From: Darksidea phi
Lineage: Eukaryota; Ascomycota; Dothideomycetes; Pleosporales; Lentitheciaceae
Reading direction: 5' to 3'
Assembly: GCA_030770425.1 (NCBI GenBank)
Contig: JASJFT010000041.1
Span: forward strand, 225,594 to 289,593
DNA: 64,000 bases
Positions within the stretch are counted from its first letter, which is position 1. Each line of letters begins with the position of its first letter. The position numbers were made by a program, and so were the translations under genes. Below are positions 23,663 to 35,394 of this stretch, piece by piece. A model generated the notes under the pieces. The model had not been told where the DNA came from. It made no database searches and saw only the letters and a program-made list of their open reading frames with translations.

Positions 23663-24980
23663 AGAGGGTGCGGTGGATGATTTGGGTTGGAGAGGGGTTT
23701 AAATGTGGGTAGAGGAGGAATTAGGTATTATGGTACCTGCCAAGCGTGCTGCTGCGAGATAGTGTATTCTACGGAGAATCATACAGTACCAGGTCAAAAG
23801 TCTGTTGACACTCTCCCTTGCAAAGTGTATTGTGACTGGTGTCGAGACACTGTACAGTCAATTCCCCCGACTCGGTTTTATACCGTCCTATGGATTCCAG
23901 GGTCATCACGGCTACATACCAACATAGTTTGTATTGGAAAAACTCGTACCACCACAAAAGCTCCACATGCAGGGAAAGACGACCGTGAATACATAGTGGC
24001 CAATGTGTAGCGCTCTCGCTCAGTCGTCAGCGTACATGTCAGACGGATGCAGGCGGGCGTAAAGAAAGGCGCGGCTGCATGCAGTTGGAAAGACGGCGAT
24101 TGGTTTCAGCGGGATTCTGGCCTGGAATTCTGCCGGTTGGCGTTTCATATGCCATATATGGTTTGGGAAAATCTTTTCCTCGCAGACCGACACACCCATC
24201 GATCGGGGTTAAATGAGGCACGTCGGGCGGGTGTGATGGCTATATCTGTGTGATGATGTCGCAATACGCCATGTATCTGATGGCTGGCAGGATGATATAC
24301 AGTACACTGGGCCGTCCTTTGTGCGGCTTGGCCCATCCCGACCATGTGAAGCCAGTCTCGGGGCTCACGTCAGTGGACGCCCCACGCCGGAGCAGCACGG
24401 CGGCTCTGAGTGGGTGAAGTCATGTAAGGCACGGGATCTACTGCAGCGCCGTCGCTTGGTGCTCGCGGGCGTGCCTTTTGTGTAGCGGCTGTGTTGGTGT
24501 TGCCCGTCTAAAAAGAGCGAGGCACCGAGGGTGAATAGCAGCCCCCTTTGGTCAGCACCTCCAACGCCTCCAAGCATCCATCCGCCCTTCCTTCTTCACC
24601 CTTCCCACAACCATTTGCCGTGCGAAAGCGGTGTTTGATCAGCCTTGTAGCAGTGCCAAGCGAGTCTCTAAGCAGAAGGAAACCGAAGAGCGCTGCGGGA
24701 ACGAGCATAATTAGCGGCCGCGCTGACTCTGCGACAACCACACGCACGCCCCAATCCCTCCAATCCGCAGCCCTGTCGCCCGGGGAGGCAGCGCACGTTC
24801 TCAACTCTCCCCGCCTCTCGCTCAATTAATATTCGGGTCAGGCCACACTTCGCCTGCTGCCTGCTCGCCCGACGCTCGACGCTCGACGTCTTCTCCATCA
24901 CCCATCGCTCATGCCCCATCTCTCCGCATCAGACTGCTCCAGGGCTGTCGCCGATTCATAAGGACGACACCCACCCAAAC
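23663..24980. promoter_or_regulatory. Long upstream region of IRE1
   Basis: About 1.3 kb with no recognisable coding sequence. The part near 24480-24980 is pyrimidine- and GC-rich and probably contains the IRE1 promoter and 5' UTR. A TGACTC core, the half-site type bound by Gcn4/AP-1-like bZIP factors, occurs at about 24723. Whether it is used is unknown. Confidence 0.4.
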
Positions 24981-27900
24981 ATGCCGCGACGCCGGCCGCC
25001 CGGTGCTGGCCCGGCTTTGAGCACCTCGAACCTATTCACCATCCTCCTCGCTCTACCATGGATTTCCACGGCCGCTCAGCAGCAGCACCCGCCGGAACGC
25101 GCCAGCAGCCGCTCTCCTCTCGTCGAGGCGCGGCTGAACACCATCGCACCCCCCAAGCATGGCAAGCACAGTCATCAGCTTGACAGCTCGGAATACGACC
25201 GCTCATTCGGACCCAATAACGCCCAGACTGCGCGCGCCGTAGCAACAACAGTCCCCTCTGCTCCAGCGATCTCCGCTGTCAGAGCACCTCCTGCCGGGAA
25301 CGCTGCCTCGGATGGCCTCACGCGGCCGAGCGCGCGCTCCCTGCAGGACTGGTTGGTCGAGGACTTTGTTCTTTTGGCGACCGTCGACGGCCACATCCAC
25401 GCACGCGACCGATACACAGGGGACCCCATCTGGGAGATCAGTAGTCCCAAGCCCATGTTGGAAGTCATCTACAGCAACAAGAACAACTCTGATGACGTCA
25501 ATGCATGGCAGAACGCGCCGTTCCTCTGGATCGTCGAACCAAAGGAAGACGGCGCGTTGTACGTCCTTACACCCGGCCCATATCCCAAACTCCAACCTTT
25601 GGGCATGACGATTAAGCAGATGACGGATGAGATGAATCCCTACACGAGCGACGATCCGCCCGTCGTATACACGGCGAAGAAGGAGAGTTCCATGTACGTC
25701 GTGGATGCGCGCACTGGCAATGTCACCAAGATATTCAGTCCGAGCGGTTCCATGAGCATCGATGCCGAAAAGTGCAAAACGCATGGCCCCGACTATTTCG
25801 ATTCCAAGGAAAACGACTGTAGAGGCACTTTGAACCTGGGACAGACCGACTATACCATCAGCATCCACAACAAAGACACTCTCGAGCATGTGTGCACTAT
25901 CAAGTACTCCGAGTGGACCCCCAACAACCGAGATCGTGACCTGCAAAGCCAGTACGCGGCACCTATGGACCATCACTATATTTACAGCAGATACAATGGA
26001 AACTACCTCGCTTACGACCATAAACGGCCAACATGGCGAACACGGCCTGTCTATGAGCGAGAGCTGCCATACCCTGTAGCACGAGTCTTCGACGTTGCTA
26101 GGGGGCGAGAGGAGCATGATCCAGAGGCCTCCCTCATTCTTCTTCCTCAACCCCTAGGGCCTGCTTTTCTAGAAGACAAAGCTAAGAATGTTTGGCTAAA
26201 CACCACGGACATGGGCAGTTGGTATGCACTATCAGAAAGCAACTTTCCAGCCGTAACCGATGGCGCTCCCAAAGCACCCTGCTACATGCACAACAGCCTG
26301 CGAAACTGGGATGGCCCGCATTTCTTGCCGCCTCGAGGGGGTTTGGTTGGCGTCCACGAGCTCGATTATTTTATGGAGCCTCCGCAGACCCACCTTGCAA
26401 TTGCCGCACCTACGCCCAGCAACAATGGCGGGAACGTGATCTCGATACCCCCGGAGATACCTAGACGGCCGGCTCTGGATCCACCGCCTGCAACAGTCAT
26501 CGAATCACCACCACAGATCACCAACTCGGTCATGTTCTGGTCGATAATCACGGTAATCGGCTGCCTTTTAGTCGGCTCTCAGCAAATGTCCGGCCAGGCA
26601 AAGAAGTCTTTGTCGAAGTTTCGCAAGACGTGGAAGATGGAAGCTCCGGTACCTGCCTTATCTACGCCACCTCGGCCAGAGGTTCCCGTGGTGGAGTTGA
26701 AGTCGGTCGAGCAGCCGGCTCCTGAAGTCAAGGGCACTGAAGAGCCGAGCGAGACTTTGCCTACATCGACAGAGTCTCCGGCTATACAGGAACCAAAAGA
26801 GAAGAAAGTGACATTTGATGTTCCTGATGAAGATGAAGATGAGGATCTATCCCCTCTCTCTCGTACAACTACCGCAGACCAACCGTCTCCGGCTGAACTG
26901 GATGAAGTCGACGGTACGCCCCTAAGAACAGACTCTAGCCCGCAACTGGATGCCAATGGCTTGGATGGTGCTCAGGATCCAGCTACGGCCCCGGCTACTC
27001 CTGTGAAGAAGAAGAAAACGCATAGAGGCAAGCGCGGAGGACAGAAAGGCAAGAACAAGAAGCCAAAAGACGGCGATGAAGTGGACCAGATTGTGGATGC
27101 TGCAAAGCATCTCAACGAACCGCCTGCGCTACATCCTGACGAGATAACGCCCTATGGTGCGGACATGCAGGATGTGTCAAACATCAAAAAGATTGGCAAG
27201 CTCACCATTGACTTTGACCGTGTACTGGGAAACGGCAGCGGTGGCACATTTGTATTTGAGGGCAAGTGGAATGTAGGTTTCGCTCTTTTCCCACCCGCCC
27301 TTCAACTAACCCTTTCCAGGATCGTGACGTTGCCATCAAACGAATGCTACCCCAGTATTTTGGACTAGCAGAGCAAGAGGTCAAGCTCCTTCAGGAGAGT
27401 GACCATCATGCCAACGTTATTCGGTATTACGACGACGAGAAAGACGAGAACTTTCTGTACATTGCAGTCGAACTCTGTCAAGCCAGTCTCTTCGACCTCT
27501 ACCGGGACGGTAGGCCTGGCGATGATATCACCGAGACTCAGCATCGTCTAGTCAACGAGATCAACAGCAATGTTCCCCGAGCGTTACATCAACTCGCTGA
27601 AGGCGTCCACCACCTACACAGCTTGAGGATCATCCATCGTGATATCAAACCCCAGAATATCCTTATTGCATATCCTCAGCGGAACCAAAAGAATGGACCT
27701 CGCCTAGTCATATCCGACTTTGGGCTCTGCAAAACGTTGCCTGACAACATGAGCACGTTGATCGGCACCACTGGCAACGCTGGTACAGTTGGATGGAAAG
27801 CCCCAGAGCTTATTCTGCAACCAAGAGATATGGGGATGGGGAGCTCAACTGGTCATTCACGGGACTCGTCGAACTCCACCGACCCAGTATCCCAAGGTGT

Positions 27901-28678
27901 CAAGCGAGCTGTCGATATTTTCTCGCTTGGCTGTGTGTTCTTTTATGTCCTCACTAATGGTTCCCACCCGTTCGACGACGACGAAGGGTGGGCACAAATG
28001 CGCGAGTATAATATCAAGAAAAACAAAGCCAGCTTTGCCCAACTTCGCCTGGGGGATGACTCTGAAGAACCCATTCACCTTATCTCCTGGATGCTTGAAA
28101 ATCGCCCGGAGGATCGCCCTACCGCTGCCCAAGTCATGAACCATCCGTTCTTCTGGAACGCTGAGAAGCGTCTTGCGTTCCTCTGCGATTGTTCAGATCA
28201 TTGGGAGCGCGAGCCACGTGATCCTCCCTCGGATCTTCTTTGTAAGTAGACCTGTGTCTTCTATCCCCAGCGTACAAACTGCCCGCGCGCAATCTCCGCG
28301 GGCTGGTCTAATTCGGCGACGCAAAATGCTAACATGTTTATAGGTGTTCTCGAGAACTACAGCTACGAGGTTCTTGACAAGAAGCGAAACTTCCTCGCTA
28401 AGCTCGACCACGGTTTCATTGCGTCCCTAGGCAAGCAACGCAAATACACGGGCGATCGGATGCTGGACCTACTTCGAGCACTCCGTAACAAGAAAAACCA
28501 CTATGAGGATATGGACGAAAGCGTCAAGGCTAAAGTGGGCCCACTTCCACACGGCTACCTAAGGTATTGGACGGTCAAATTTCCGAAGTTGTTGATGAGC
28601 TGCTACGAGTGTGTCGTGCAGTGTGGGCTACAGGATGAGCCTCGTTTCAAGCCTTACTTTGAGGGCCCGAACAACTAG
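24981..28678 (+). CDS. IRE1: Unfolded-protein-response sensor kinase/endoribonuclease Ire1
   Basis: Exons 24981-27272, 27320-28241 and 28344-28678 encode 1182 residues. A signal peptide (LFTILLALPWISTAAQQQ) leads into an ER-luminal beta-propeller-like sensor domain (FVLLATVDGHIHARDRYTG, DYTISIHNKDTLEHVCTIKY). A membrane helix lies near residues 515-535 (VMFWSIITVIGCLLVG), then a charged, disordered linker rich in Lys and acidic residues. The kinase domain has the VAIK lysine at 771, HRDIKPQN at 870-877 and a DFG at 897. The C-terminal KEN RNase domain includes LENYSYEVLDKKRNFLAKLD, GDRMLDLLRALRNKKNHYED and the PHGYLRYW block. Ire1 splices HAC1/XBP1-type mRNA under ER stress. All catalytic landmarks are intact. 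Confidence 0.97.
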
Positions 28679-29830
28679 GGGCCTTGCGCGTAGTACATTT
28701 TACGGGTATTTGCGAGCACGGCGTTGGAGCTTCATGTCGTATCACTCAAGAAAAGTTCGCATAGCATTTACCTGTGATAGTCTGTGAGGATCTAGCACTT
28801 TTAATAAGATCGTTTTACCTACCTTCTTCGTCTTATGCTCTAGAGTGATAACGCTCGCGTCAACTAAACTTTCGAAGCATCTTTGATTGTGGTTCAGCGT
28901 GCAATAACCGCCAACGCAGGGTCTTTATAAAGTAATACTTGTTGATACCCATCACGATGCCAAGCCCACAAAGAGAAAATTCGAATCTGCGAGAAAAGTC
29001 ACTTAACTGCCCTGGTATACTCAATATGCTCGATGCACACACTAAACGCATGGACCTTCCCACTACCTGTACAGGAACCACGGCTGTACGATGGCTACAC
29101 TGGCTAGATACCTTTGACAAACAGACAATTTACCAGAATGACGTTATCAACATCCACTGTCCTGTACCGGAAACTAGCTAGTAGACGAACTGTCCGATTG
29201 TGTGAGCTTTTCTCCAAAGAGACAGAAGTACCGCTACTTCCGAGAAATGGCTCGTCTCCGCTGCGCAAGGAGACTGTTCACGCTGCCCTCGCTCTAGGCT
29301 GGAAATTCCGGTTATCAGGGGGGAAGAAGACGTTTTTTTTGGGTAGTGGACTGTTTGTTCAACGTGGATTCTCTTGTATGTGGGGATTACTGGTGGCTGT
29401 CTTGGTGCTGTGGATGTGGAGGTACTACTTCGCTACCTGATAGGAAAGTAGCGTACATTTTTAGCTCACTGTGTTTTTTATGCATATATTAGCTAGGTGT
29501 GTGCGTCCTTGATATTGGTACATGTTGTTGGATTTGGAGCCTTCACTGATATTGTAGCAAAGTGGACTAAGTATTGCGTCGGGAGCTGCTGGTTCAATAG
29601 TCGGTGATACTTTTGCGTGCCGGTAGTTCGACTGCTGGCATACCATTCGTGAAAGGCATTCAGCATGCTACCTATAGACCGAGGTATATGATCACGGCGT
29701 TGCATAAGTAGCACCCTCTTGAATCTGCCCGTGAACACTGGAATGGCATTCTAGATCTGAATGCTCGCTTGCAATTCTAACGCTACACTCTATGCTTGCA
29801 TGCTGATCTTCTAAGTATATTTATTCTGGG
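28679..29830. other. Intergenic region
   Basis: No gene is supported between IRE1 and COQ10. A short plus-strand open frame (29114-29440) ends in a hydrophobic segment but has no known relative and is not called. Confidence 0.4.
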
Positions 29831-29934
29831 GTACGTACGAACCGTGTCGCAATTCCGGGACGACGGCGCTTCCAGTATGAGACAATAGGTACTGACGCCC
29901 CCTAGATCAGCTTTGCTGGACCTGTAGTATTCTC
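29831..29934 (+). repeat. About 105-bp repeat, copy 1 (next to the COQ10 3' end)
   Basis: This shares an ordered set of blocks with 32526-32645: GTAC...GTCG, then GGCGCTTCCAG, an AAGAC/GAGAC block, GGT(A/G)CTGAC and CTAGATCAGCTTTG. Most differences between the copies are scattered substitutions. It ends 10 bp from the COQ10 stop codon. The nature of the element is unknown. Confidence 0.65.
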
Positions 29935-29943
29935 ACGCGAATG

Positions 29944-30672
29944 TTATCCCCTAATCGCGCTACCTTCCAGTTCACGTAGCGAAGCCCGCGCCATGTCAGG
30001 GTTCTTCTCCATGAGTGTTTTGACTCGCTCCTCGAACGCCTTGATCATGACGTCTGCAACCTTGGGCGCGGCGCCTGCACTAAGTGCTGTGTAGAGTGGG
30101 TTTGAGAAGGCGAATTCTAATGCCAGCATGACCTCTGTCTTATCCTCCCCTAGAGCCTCAATTGTCCACCGACTTCGTAGATGCGTCATAAGTCCATTAG
30201 CTGCGCCCTTTGCTCCTTTATCCCCGTCCTCTAGATGATGCGCTATCTCTTTTCGCGACAATTCCGTCTCCGTACTTCCCCCAATGCTCTCCACTATCCG
30301 CCCGGGTATGCAGAACACGCGTGATGTGAATGTCTCTGTGAAATTGCTAAATCCGACTACGAGCTGCGCTTCCGAGGGCCACTTTCGCTGGAATTGGTCG
30401 TCTGGACTCGACCATCTTGTCACAGAGGACGAATGGCAGTATGGAAGGAAGCTACTGTAGCTCGCCACGTCCGAGACAATGGAGTAGATTGGGTGCGAAG
30501 GGTATGGTAACGTCCGAGAAGCGCTTAATGTTTGTGGCTGAGAAGCAGCATTGAGCGGATTGAGGGTGGATTGGAAGGGATTTGGGAGGAAGGTTCGTCG
30601 TGTCGAGGTATTGCGTAGTCTGAGGTGGGTTTGCCCGCGGAGGAGAGGGCGAAAGGTTCGTGGCGTCGCCAT
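29944..30672 (-). CDS. COQ10: Mitochondrial coenzyme Q-binding protein Coq10 (START-like)
   Basis: This is an intronless frame of 242 residues. The N-terminus, rich in Arg, Thr and Ser and lacking acidic residues, looks like a mitochondrial targeting sequence. The START/polyketide-cyclase fold follows: LPYPSHPIYSIVSDVASYSS, FLPYCHSSSVTRW, a middle strand with EAQLVVGFSNFTETFTSRV and a C-terminal helix KVADVMIKAFEERVKTL. Coq10 binds coenzyme Q in the inner membrane and supports its delivery to respiratory complexes. The gene is divergent from the Trm140-like gene with about 330 bp between them. Confidence 0.92.
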   Translation of the reverse strand: MATPRTFRPLLRGQTHLRLRNTSTRRTFLPNPFQSTLNPLNAASQPQTLSASRTLPYPSHPIYSIVSDVASYSSFLPYCHSSSVTRWSSPDDQFQRKWPSEAQLVVGFSNFTETFTSRVFCIPGRIVESIGGSTETELSRKEIAHHLEDGDKGAKGAANGLMTHLRSRWTIEALGEDKTEVMLALEFAFSNPLYTALSAGAAPKVADVMIKAFEERVKTLMEKNPDMARASLRELEGSAIRG

Positions 30673-31002
30673 CGTGGTAGCGGAGCAATGGTGTTTAGGA
30701 ATTGAAAATGAATGGAATTTGAAACTTGAACTGTCACCTTGGAGACATGATGTAGTGGAAGGATTGAAGTATCCTAGAGCTGGCTGTTGACGTAGTCATC
30801 GTAACGGCAGCTAAGCTTTGCGGCTCTGAGACGCCAGGCACCGATCCGGTCTAGCTGTATCTTTGTTAGCGTCTTTTATTATCGATAGCGAGCCATACTA
30901 AAATTATTCGTAACTGCTCCCACCTCCAAATGCAGCACGTTTACGGGGCAGCCAGACTCTCGTCCCTCAATTACTCCTCTTACAACTAACCTCAGATTCA
31001 AA

Positions 31003-32424
31003 ATGGATACTACCGCAGAGCCATCCGAAGACGCTCGCTTCCAAACCGACAACTCAATGACCACCAAGCAGCAGCCAAAGCAGCAACTCTCAAAAGCCAT
31101 GGAGCACATGCGCTTCGCCGTAACCGTCGACCCAATTCCACGCCCCTCCACAACCACCACGTCTCCCGCTACCGATGCGCCCAACCAAGTAAGCTCAACA
31201 CAACAAGCGCAAACCGAATCCGACGCATATGGGGTCCCCGCATCCTATGCCCCCGTCCGCAAACCTACCCACCGCTCACACTCGCCTACCAACAACCAAA
31301 AACGCAGCGACCCCTTCGCTTTTGGCTCCCGCTTTCTTGAAGAAGGCGACGATATTTTCGAATTCAACGCGTGGGACCATGTCGATGTTGATGCTTCATA
31401 CCTCGAGTTCTCCGCTCAGCAATTTGAGAAGCAAAAGGCTGATCCAGTGTCAGACTTTGATCGTAAACGATTCAACGATAATCCAGAGAAGTGGTGGAAT
31501 TTGTTCTACAAGAACAATAAGACCAACTTCTTCAAGAATCGGAAGTGGTTGGCCCAGGAGTTTCCGATACTAGATGAGGTGACAAAGGAGGATGCGCCGC
31601 CGACGGTGCTATTGGAGGTTGGGGCGGGCGCAGGTAATAGTGCCTTTCCGATACTGCAGAAGAGGAAGAATCCGGGCTTGAAGATACATGCTTGTGATTT
31701 CTCAAAGAAGGCGGTGGAACTGATACGGAATCATGAGCTCTATAACCCGGAGCATATACAAGCAGATGTGTGGGACGTAGCCGCCTCACTGGACTCGGAA
31801 AATGCTGGCCTACCGCCGGGACTAATTGAGGGCAGCGTGGACGTCGTACTCATGATCTTTATCTTCTCAGCGTTAAACCCGCGACAGTGGGATCAAGCGA
31901 TACGAAATGTTTGGAGGGTCTTGAAGCCAGGTGGACAGGTGCTCTTCCGTGACTACGGGAGGGGTGACTTGGCACAAGTACGATTCAAGAAGGGACGTTA
32001 TATGGAAGAGAACTTCTACGTCCGAGGAGACGGAACGCGGGTGTACTTTTTCGAAAAAGAAGAGCTCGAGCATATCTGGGGTGGAAAGAAACTCCAATCT
32101 GAGACGAACGGACAAGCTGCAACTAACGAGCAACCTAACGGTACGATCGAACAGAACATGAAAAGTCTCACGGTCAACAACTCTGCTTTACCCCAGGACG
32201 ACTCGCAACAAGATTTGTGTAAGCACAAGGAACCCCGACCGGCATTTGATATCGTTCACTTTGGCATCGATAGGCGCATGCTCGTTAATCGGCAACGCAG
32301 ACTGAAAATGTACCGTTGCTGGATGCAAGCTGTATTTCGCAAGCCCGGCAATCAGAGCGAGGTGCCTACGAGCACAATACGGCAAGACAAGCAGGGTCAT
32401 GAGGAAGAAAAGGAAGAGTCATAG
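31003..32424 (+). CDS. tRNA N3-methylcytidine methyltransferase (Trm140/METTL2 family)
   Basis: An intronless frame of 473 residues. After a low-complexity N-terminal 100 residues come the family signatures: SDPFAFGSRFLEEGDDIFEF, AWDHVDVD, KWWNLFYKNNKTNFFKNRKW, the SAM-binding motif LLEVGAGAGNSAFPIL (about residue 203), IHACDFSKKAVELIR, DVVLMIFIFSALNP and LKPGGQVLFRDYGRGDLAQV. These enzymes modify C32 of tRNA-Thr, and sometimes tRNA-Ser, in the cytosol. A Ser/Gln-rich insert lies between the catalytic core and the last conserved block, FGIDRRMLVNRQRRLKMYR. There is no actin-binding domain like that of yeast Abp140. Confidence 0.93.
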   Translation: MDTTAEPSEDARFQTDNSMTTKQQPKQQLSKAMEHMRFAVTVDPIPRPSTTTTSPATDAPNQVSSTQQAQTESDAYGVPASYAPVRKPTHRSHSPTNNQKRSDPFAFGSRFLEEGDDIFEFNAWDHVDVDASYLEFSAQQFEKQKADPVSDFDRKRFNDNPEKWWNLFYKNNKTNFFKNRKWLAQEFPILDEVTKEDAPPTVLLEVGAGAGNSAFPILQKRKNPGLKIHACDFSKKAVELIRNHELYNPEHIQADVWDVAASLDSENAGLPPGLIEGSVDVVLMIFIFSALNPRQWDQAIRNVWRVLKPGGQVLFRDYGRGDLAQVRFKKGRYMEENFYVRGDGTRVYFFEKEELEHIWGGKKLQSETNGQAATNEQPNGTIEQNMKSLTVNNSALPQDDSQQDLCKHKEPRPAFDIVHFGIDRRMLVNRQRRLKMYRCWMQAVFRKPGNQSEVPTSTIRQDKQGHEEEKEES

Positions 32425-32525
32425 AACACAAGAGTGGGTTTAGGGCCAGTTGGCGGAGATATGATATAGTGCACATGAGCATTTAGCGATGCCTGCATGA
32501 ATTTTTATAGTACTCGTCTGTGACT

Positions 32526-32645
32526 CGGGCGTACAAACTGCGTCGTAATCGCGAGACAGCGGCGCTTCCAGCCTAAGACGATGGGTGCTGACACTGCTCT
32601 AGATCAGCTTTGTCGACTTCGTACCCTGACTTCTGGTATTCTGTC
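32526..32645 (+). repeat. About 105-bp repeat, copy 2 (3' of the tRNA methyltransferase gene)
   Basis: This is the partner of 29831-29934 in the same orientation on the plus strand. Relative to the nearest gene it is sense here but antisense at the other site, so it is not a shared 3' UTR of paralogues. Confidence 0.65.
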
Positions 32646-32807
32646 AATCAAACAAATACTCCAATTTTGCGTCTCATGTCTATCAGCTATCCTACAGAAT
32701 ATCTAACATGTATAACTGTAGACCAGTGCTACTTTTTCCCTTCCCCAAAAATGGTATAGAGCGTGCAATTCCATGCTTTTGGACCGCGAACAGCTCAATG
32801 TGCGAGG

Positions 32808-34148
32808 CTACCTTGCAGCCTTTGCCTTTGCCTTGCGTTTTCTAGTCTCGCCGTTGAGGTTTGCAGCGGTCGCAGCTTGTAGGGCGGCTTCGTCTTCGGG
32901 CAGATCGGAGGTCTCGAAAAGGGGCTCTTCGGCGGCGGCCTGGTTGCCGAGAAGACGGCCGACAGAGCGGTTGTAGAGGAACTTGGGCAGTCTGAACAGC
33001 ATGGTGTCATAGAGGGTAGGTCGAGACTCCTCGTCGGGCTATATCCGTTAGTCGTTGCTCAGAGTGAGTTAACATGTTTAAGCTTACATCGAGCAAGAAT
33101 TCCTGCTTCTGGCCGTCCTCGGTCTCCTCCTCCAAGAAGACATTGCCAGCCGAATCGACGATAAGCACCTTGCCATTCTGGGCTACGATGCGCTTCTTCG
33201 CCCCTTGAGGGCCAGACATGAGCTCTGCATCCACGGGGGTGCTGATGCCCGAGCGGCGAGCCTTCTTCACGGCCAGAGATTTCTTATCCTTGCGGTTGTC
33301 CTTTTCCATGGCACGCTTCTGCCTGCGGTTCATGGGCGCCATCTCCTCCTCACCCTCTTCCCACTGCTGGGTATTGACGGCAGGGGCCGCGTTTGCGTCG
33401 ACACCGGGAATACCCTGGAGACCGCTTTCGTCGCCCCAAGCTGTGCGGCGCGCATGCCGGATGTACCTCTCAGCGAACTCGCGACGGCGTTTCCAGCCCA
33501 CGACGAGGGCGAAGTAGTGGAAGCCGCCGCCCATAACCATGAAAAGACCAATGATGACAGACCCGAGCCCAGGACGGAAACGTTCATAATAGTATCCAGT
33601 GCCCCTCCACTTGGGGAAGCCATTTTTCAAGAAGTGATCATATCGCTCGCGCTCGGGGCCCTTCAAAATGTTCGCAATGACGGTGAGTCGCTGGTAGGCA
33701 ACCGTGGCATCTTTCACATAGGCGTCGATTTCCTTCTTCGTGGGCGGCTTAGTAACCTTCTTGCCCTTCTTCTTATTCTCGAGGACGCGCTTGGCCTCGA
33801 AGCTCTTGCGCGCCTTGTCTGGATGGACCTCGCGCGACTTCTTGCGGTAGGCCTTGTTCAGCTCGTCCTGCGACGCAGAGGGTTTGACACCGAGCAGGTC
33901 GTAGAAGGTAACGTTGGGCCCATCGTGAGCAACGACTTCGTCGCGCAAGCGGAAGATCTCGTGGTCTGCAATTGGAAAGGCGGTTAGCTTTGCTCAGTGC
34001 GCAGCGTGCAGCTAGAAAATGTGCGGAATTCCGAAAACGGAGATATCGATGCAATGGGATGGGCAGGTTACGCACCCTCTTTGGACCAGGCAGCCGTTAC
34101 GGCGGCAAAGACGCATACGAGCAGAGCGAGCAGGGCGTGGGACTTCAT
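32808..34148 (-). CDS. ER membrane J-domain protein (Erj5-like)
   Basis: Exons 34148-34076, 33965-33088 and 33038-32808 encode 393 residues; introns are 110 and 49 bp. Exon one is a signal peptide ([20 protein letters not shown]). The J domain follows in the ER lumen: [20 protein letters not shown] and then EVHPDKA with the HPD triad at 72-74. A membrane segment ([20 protein letters not shown]) and a basic cytosolic tail with [17 protein letters not shown] complete the protein. Such J-proteins stimulate the ER Hsp70 Kar2/BiP. It lies about 4 kb from IRE1, another ER proteostasis gene, separated by two unrelated genes. The gene is divergent from the PRA1 gene. Confidence 0.9.
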
Positions 34149-34767
34149 GTTGGCGGGATCGAGGTTGCGCGTTGCGCGTCGATGTTCAGTTGGCTCAGGA
34201 TTGTAGCTGCGAGTGATGGGAATCGGGTTACTGCACCTTCTGTGCGTCTGTAGTAACGTGGTCCAATGACTTGAAGCCCAGCTAGTCCCGTACAGGGAGC
34301 AGTTAAGAAAGGCTGGCGGGAGCAAGCAGGTTCGTCCGCTCTGTTCACTCCTTCATTTCTTCATCTCTTCCTCTCCCGAGATTGCTGCTTTCGTGGCCTC
34401 AAGCGGCGTGGAATGTGGAGGCCAGCATGTGAGATCTCGCTTGGAACTGCCACCGGGGCTTAGCCTCTCCCTCCTTATTTAGTACTTGAGAAAGGGGATT
34501 TCGCAAGCACAAGCCACCTTGCCCAAAGATTCCCCGTTGCTCTCAGCTGCTGCAGCACACGTACTCCCTACCACGCCGCTGCGGATTCTCACCACCGCTC
34601 ACCACCAAACGCGTCAGCCATCCCGTAACCTCGCGACCCTATCGTTTTCCGTAAGTCCACCAGGCTGCCATTTCACTTATTATCTCTGCGACTGTCCCGT
34701 TGCAAACCTACAGTGCGACATTGAACTGGACCTCAACATTTCCAACCTGCAATCACCAATAGCTAAC
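34149..34767. promoter_or_regulatory. Divergent promoter region of the J-protein and PRA1 genes
   Basis: About 620 bp between two divergent start codons. The frame upstream of the PRA1 start stays open back to 34486 but has no conserved sequence, so it is read as 5' UTR. Confidence 0.4.
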
Positions 34768-35394
34768 ATGGCTCCCCACGCAGACGTCGAAGCCCGGCAG
34801 AACCTACTTATCACCAACGAACCACAGCAACCCGAAGCTACGCCCACCTCACAGCCTTCAGTCATGTCACGCCTCAGCATTCCCATAGACGCACTGACGT
34901 CCCGCATGAACCTCTCCGGACGCTTCGACGGCCTGGGCTCGCAATCTATCTCCTCGCGATTTGCAAACTTGCGCCCCATCACTGACTTCTTCGACGTAAA
35001 GCGTATCTCCAAGCCCGCCAACTTTAGCGAGGTGCAGAGCAGGGTCAACTACAACCTGGGTTACTTCTCGAGCAACTATGCCGTCCTCTTCGTCATGCTG
35101 TGCGTCTACAGCCTGCTCTCCAATCTAAGTCTCCTCTTCGTCATCGTTCTAGTCGTTGGTGGCATGTACGGCATTGGCAAACTCCAGGGCAACGACCTCG
35201 AGATTGGCAGCTGGCGCGCCACCACCTCCCAACTCTACACAGCGCTTCTCGTCATTGCTATTCCTCTCGGCTTCTGGGCCTCTCCTTTCGCTACCGCACT
35301 GTGGCTCATCGGAGCCTCGGGCGTCACCATTCTCGGCCATGCCGCATTCATGGATAAGCCAATCGAGTCAGCTTTTTCAGAGGAGGCGGTCTAG
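34768..35394 (+). CDS. PRA1 family (prenylated Rab acceptor, Yip3-like) protein
   Basis: 208 residues from the ATG at 34768, intronless. The N-terminal 100 residues are polar, then DFFDVKRISKPANFSEVQSR and VNYNLGYFSSNYAVLFVMLC mark the PRA1 domain. Hydrophobic stretches include SLLSNLSLLFVIVLVVGGMY and then LYTALLVIAIPLGFWASPFA with TALWLIGASGVTILGHAAFM. PRA1 proteins bind prenylated Rab GTPases and act in ER-Golgi vesicle traffic. The frame upstream is open but lacks family similarity, and this methionine fits. Only 26 bp separate its stop from the next start codon. Confidence 0.88.
   Translation: MAPHADVEARQNLLITNEPQQPEATPTSQPSVMSRLSIPIDALTSRMNLSGRFDGLGSQSISSRFANLRPITDFFDVKRISKPANFSEVQSRVNYNLGYFSSNYAVLFVMLCVYSLLSNLSLLFVIVLVVGGMYGIGKLQGNDLEIGSWRATTSQLYTALLVIAIPLGFWASPFATALWLIGASGVTILGHAAFMDKPIESAFSEEAV

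Noticed and set aside
25203..26150. 315-codon minus-strand frame
   Set aside because: It lies entirely antisense to the luminal domain of IRE1 and has no family resemblance.
29114..29440. Short frame ending in a hydrophobic helix downstream of IRE1
   Set aside because: No homology, no splice support, and composition not clearly coding.
33205..33987. 260-codon plus-strand frame
   Set aside because: Antisense shadow of the Erj5-like J-protein gene.
34486..34767. Upstream extension of the PRA1 frame
   Set aside because: Open but lacks an early conserved segment. The ATG at 34768 is followed by a start typical of the family.
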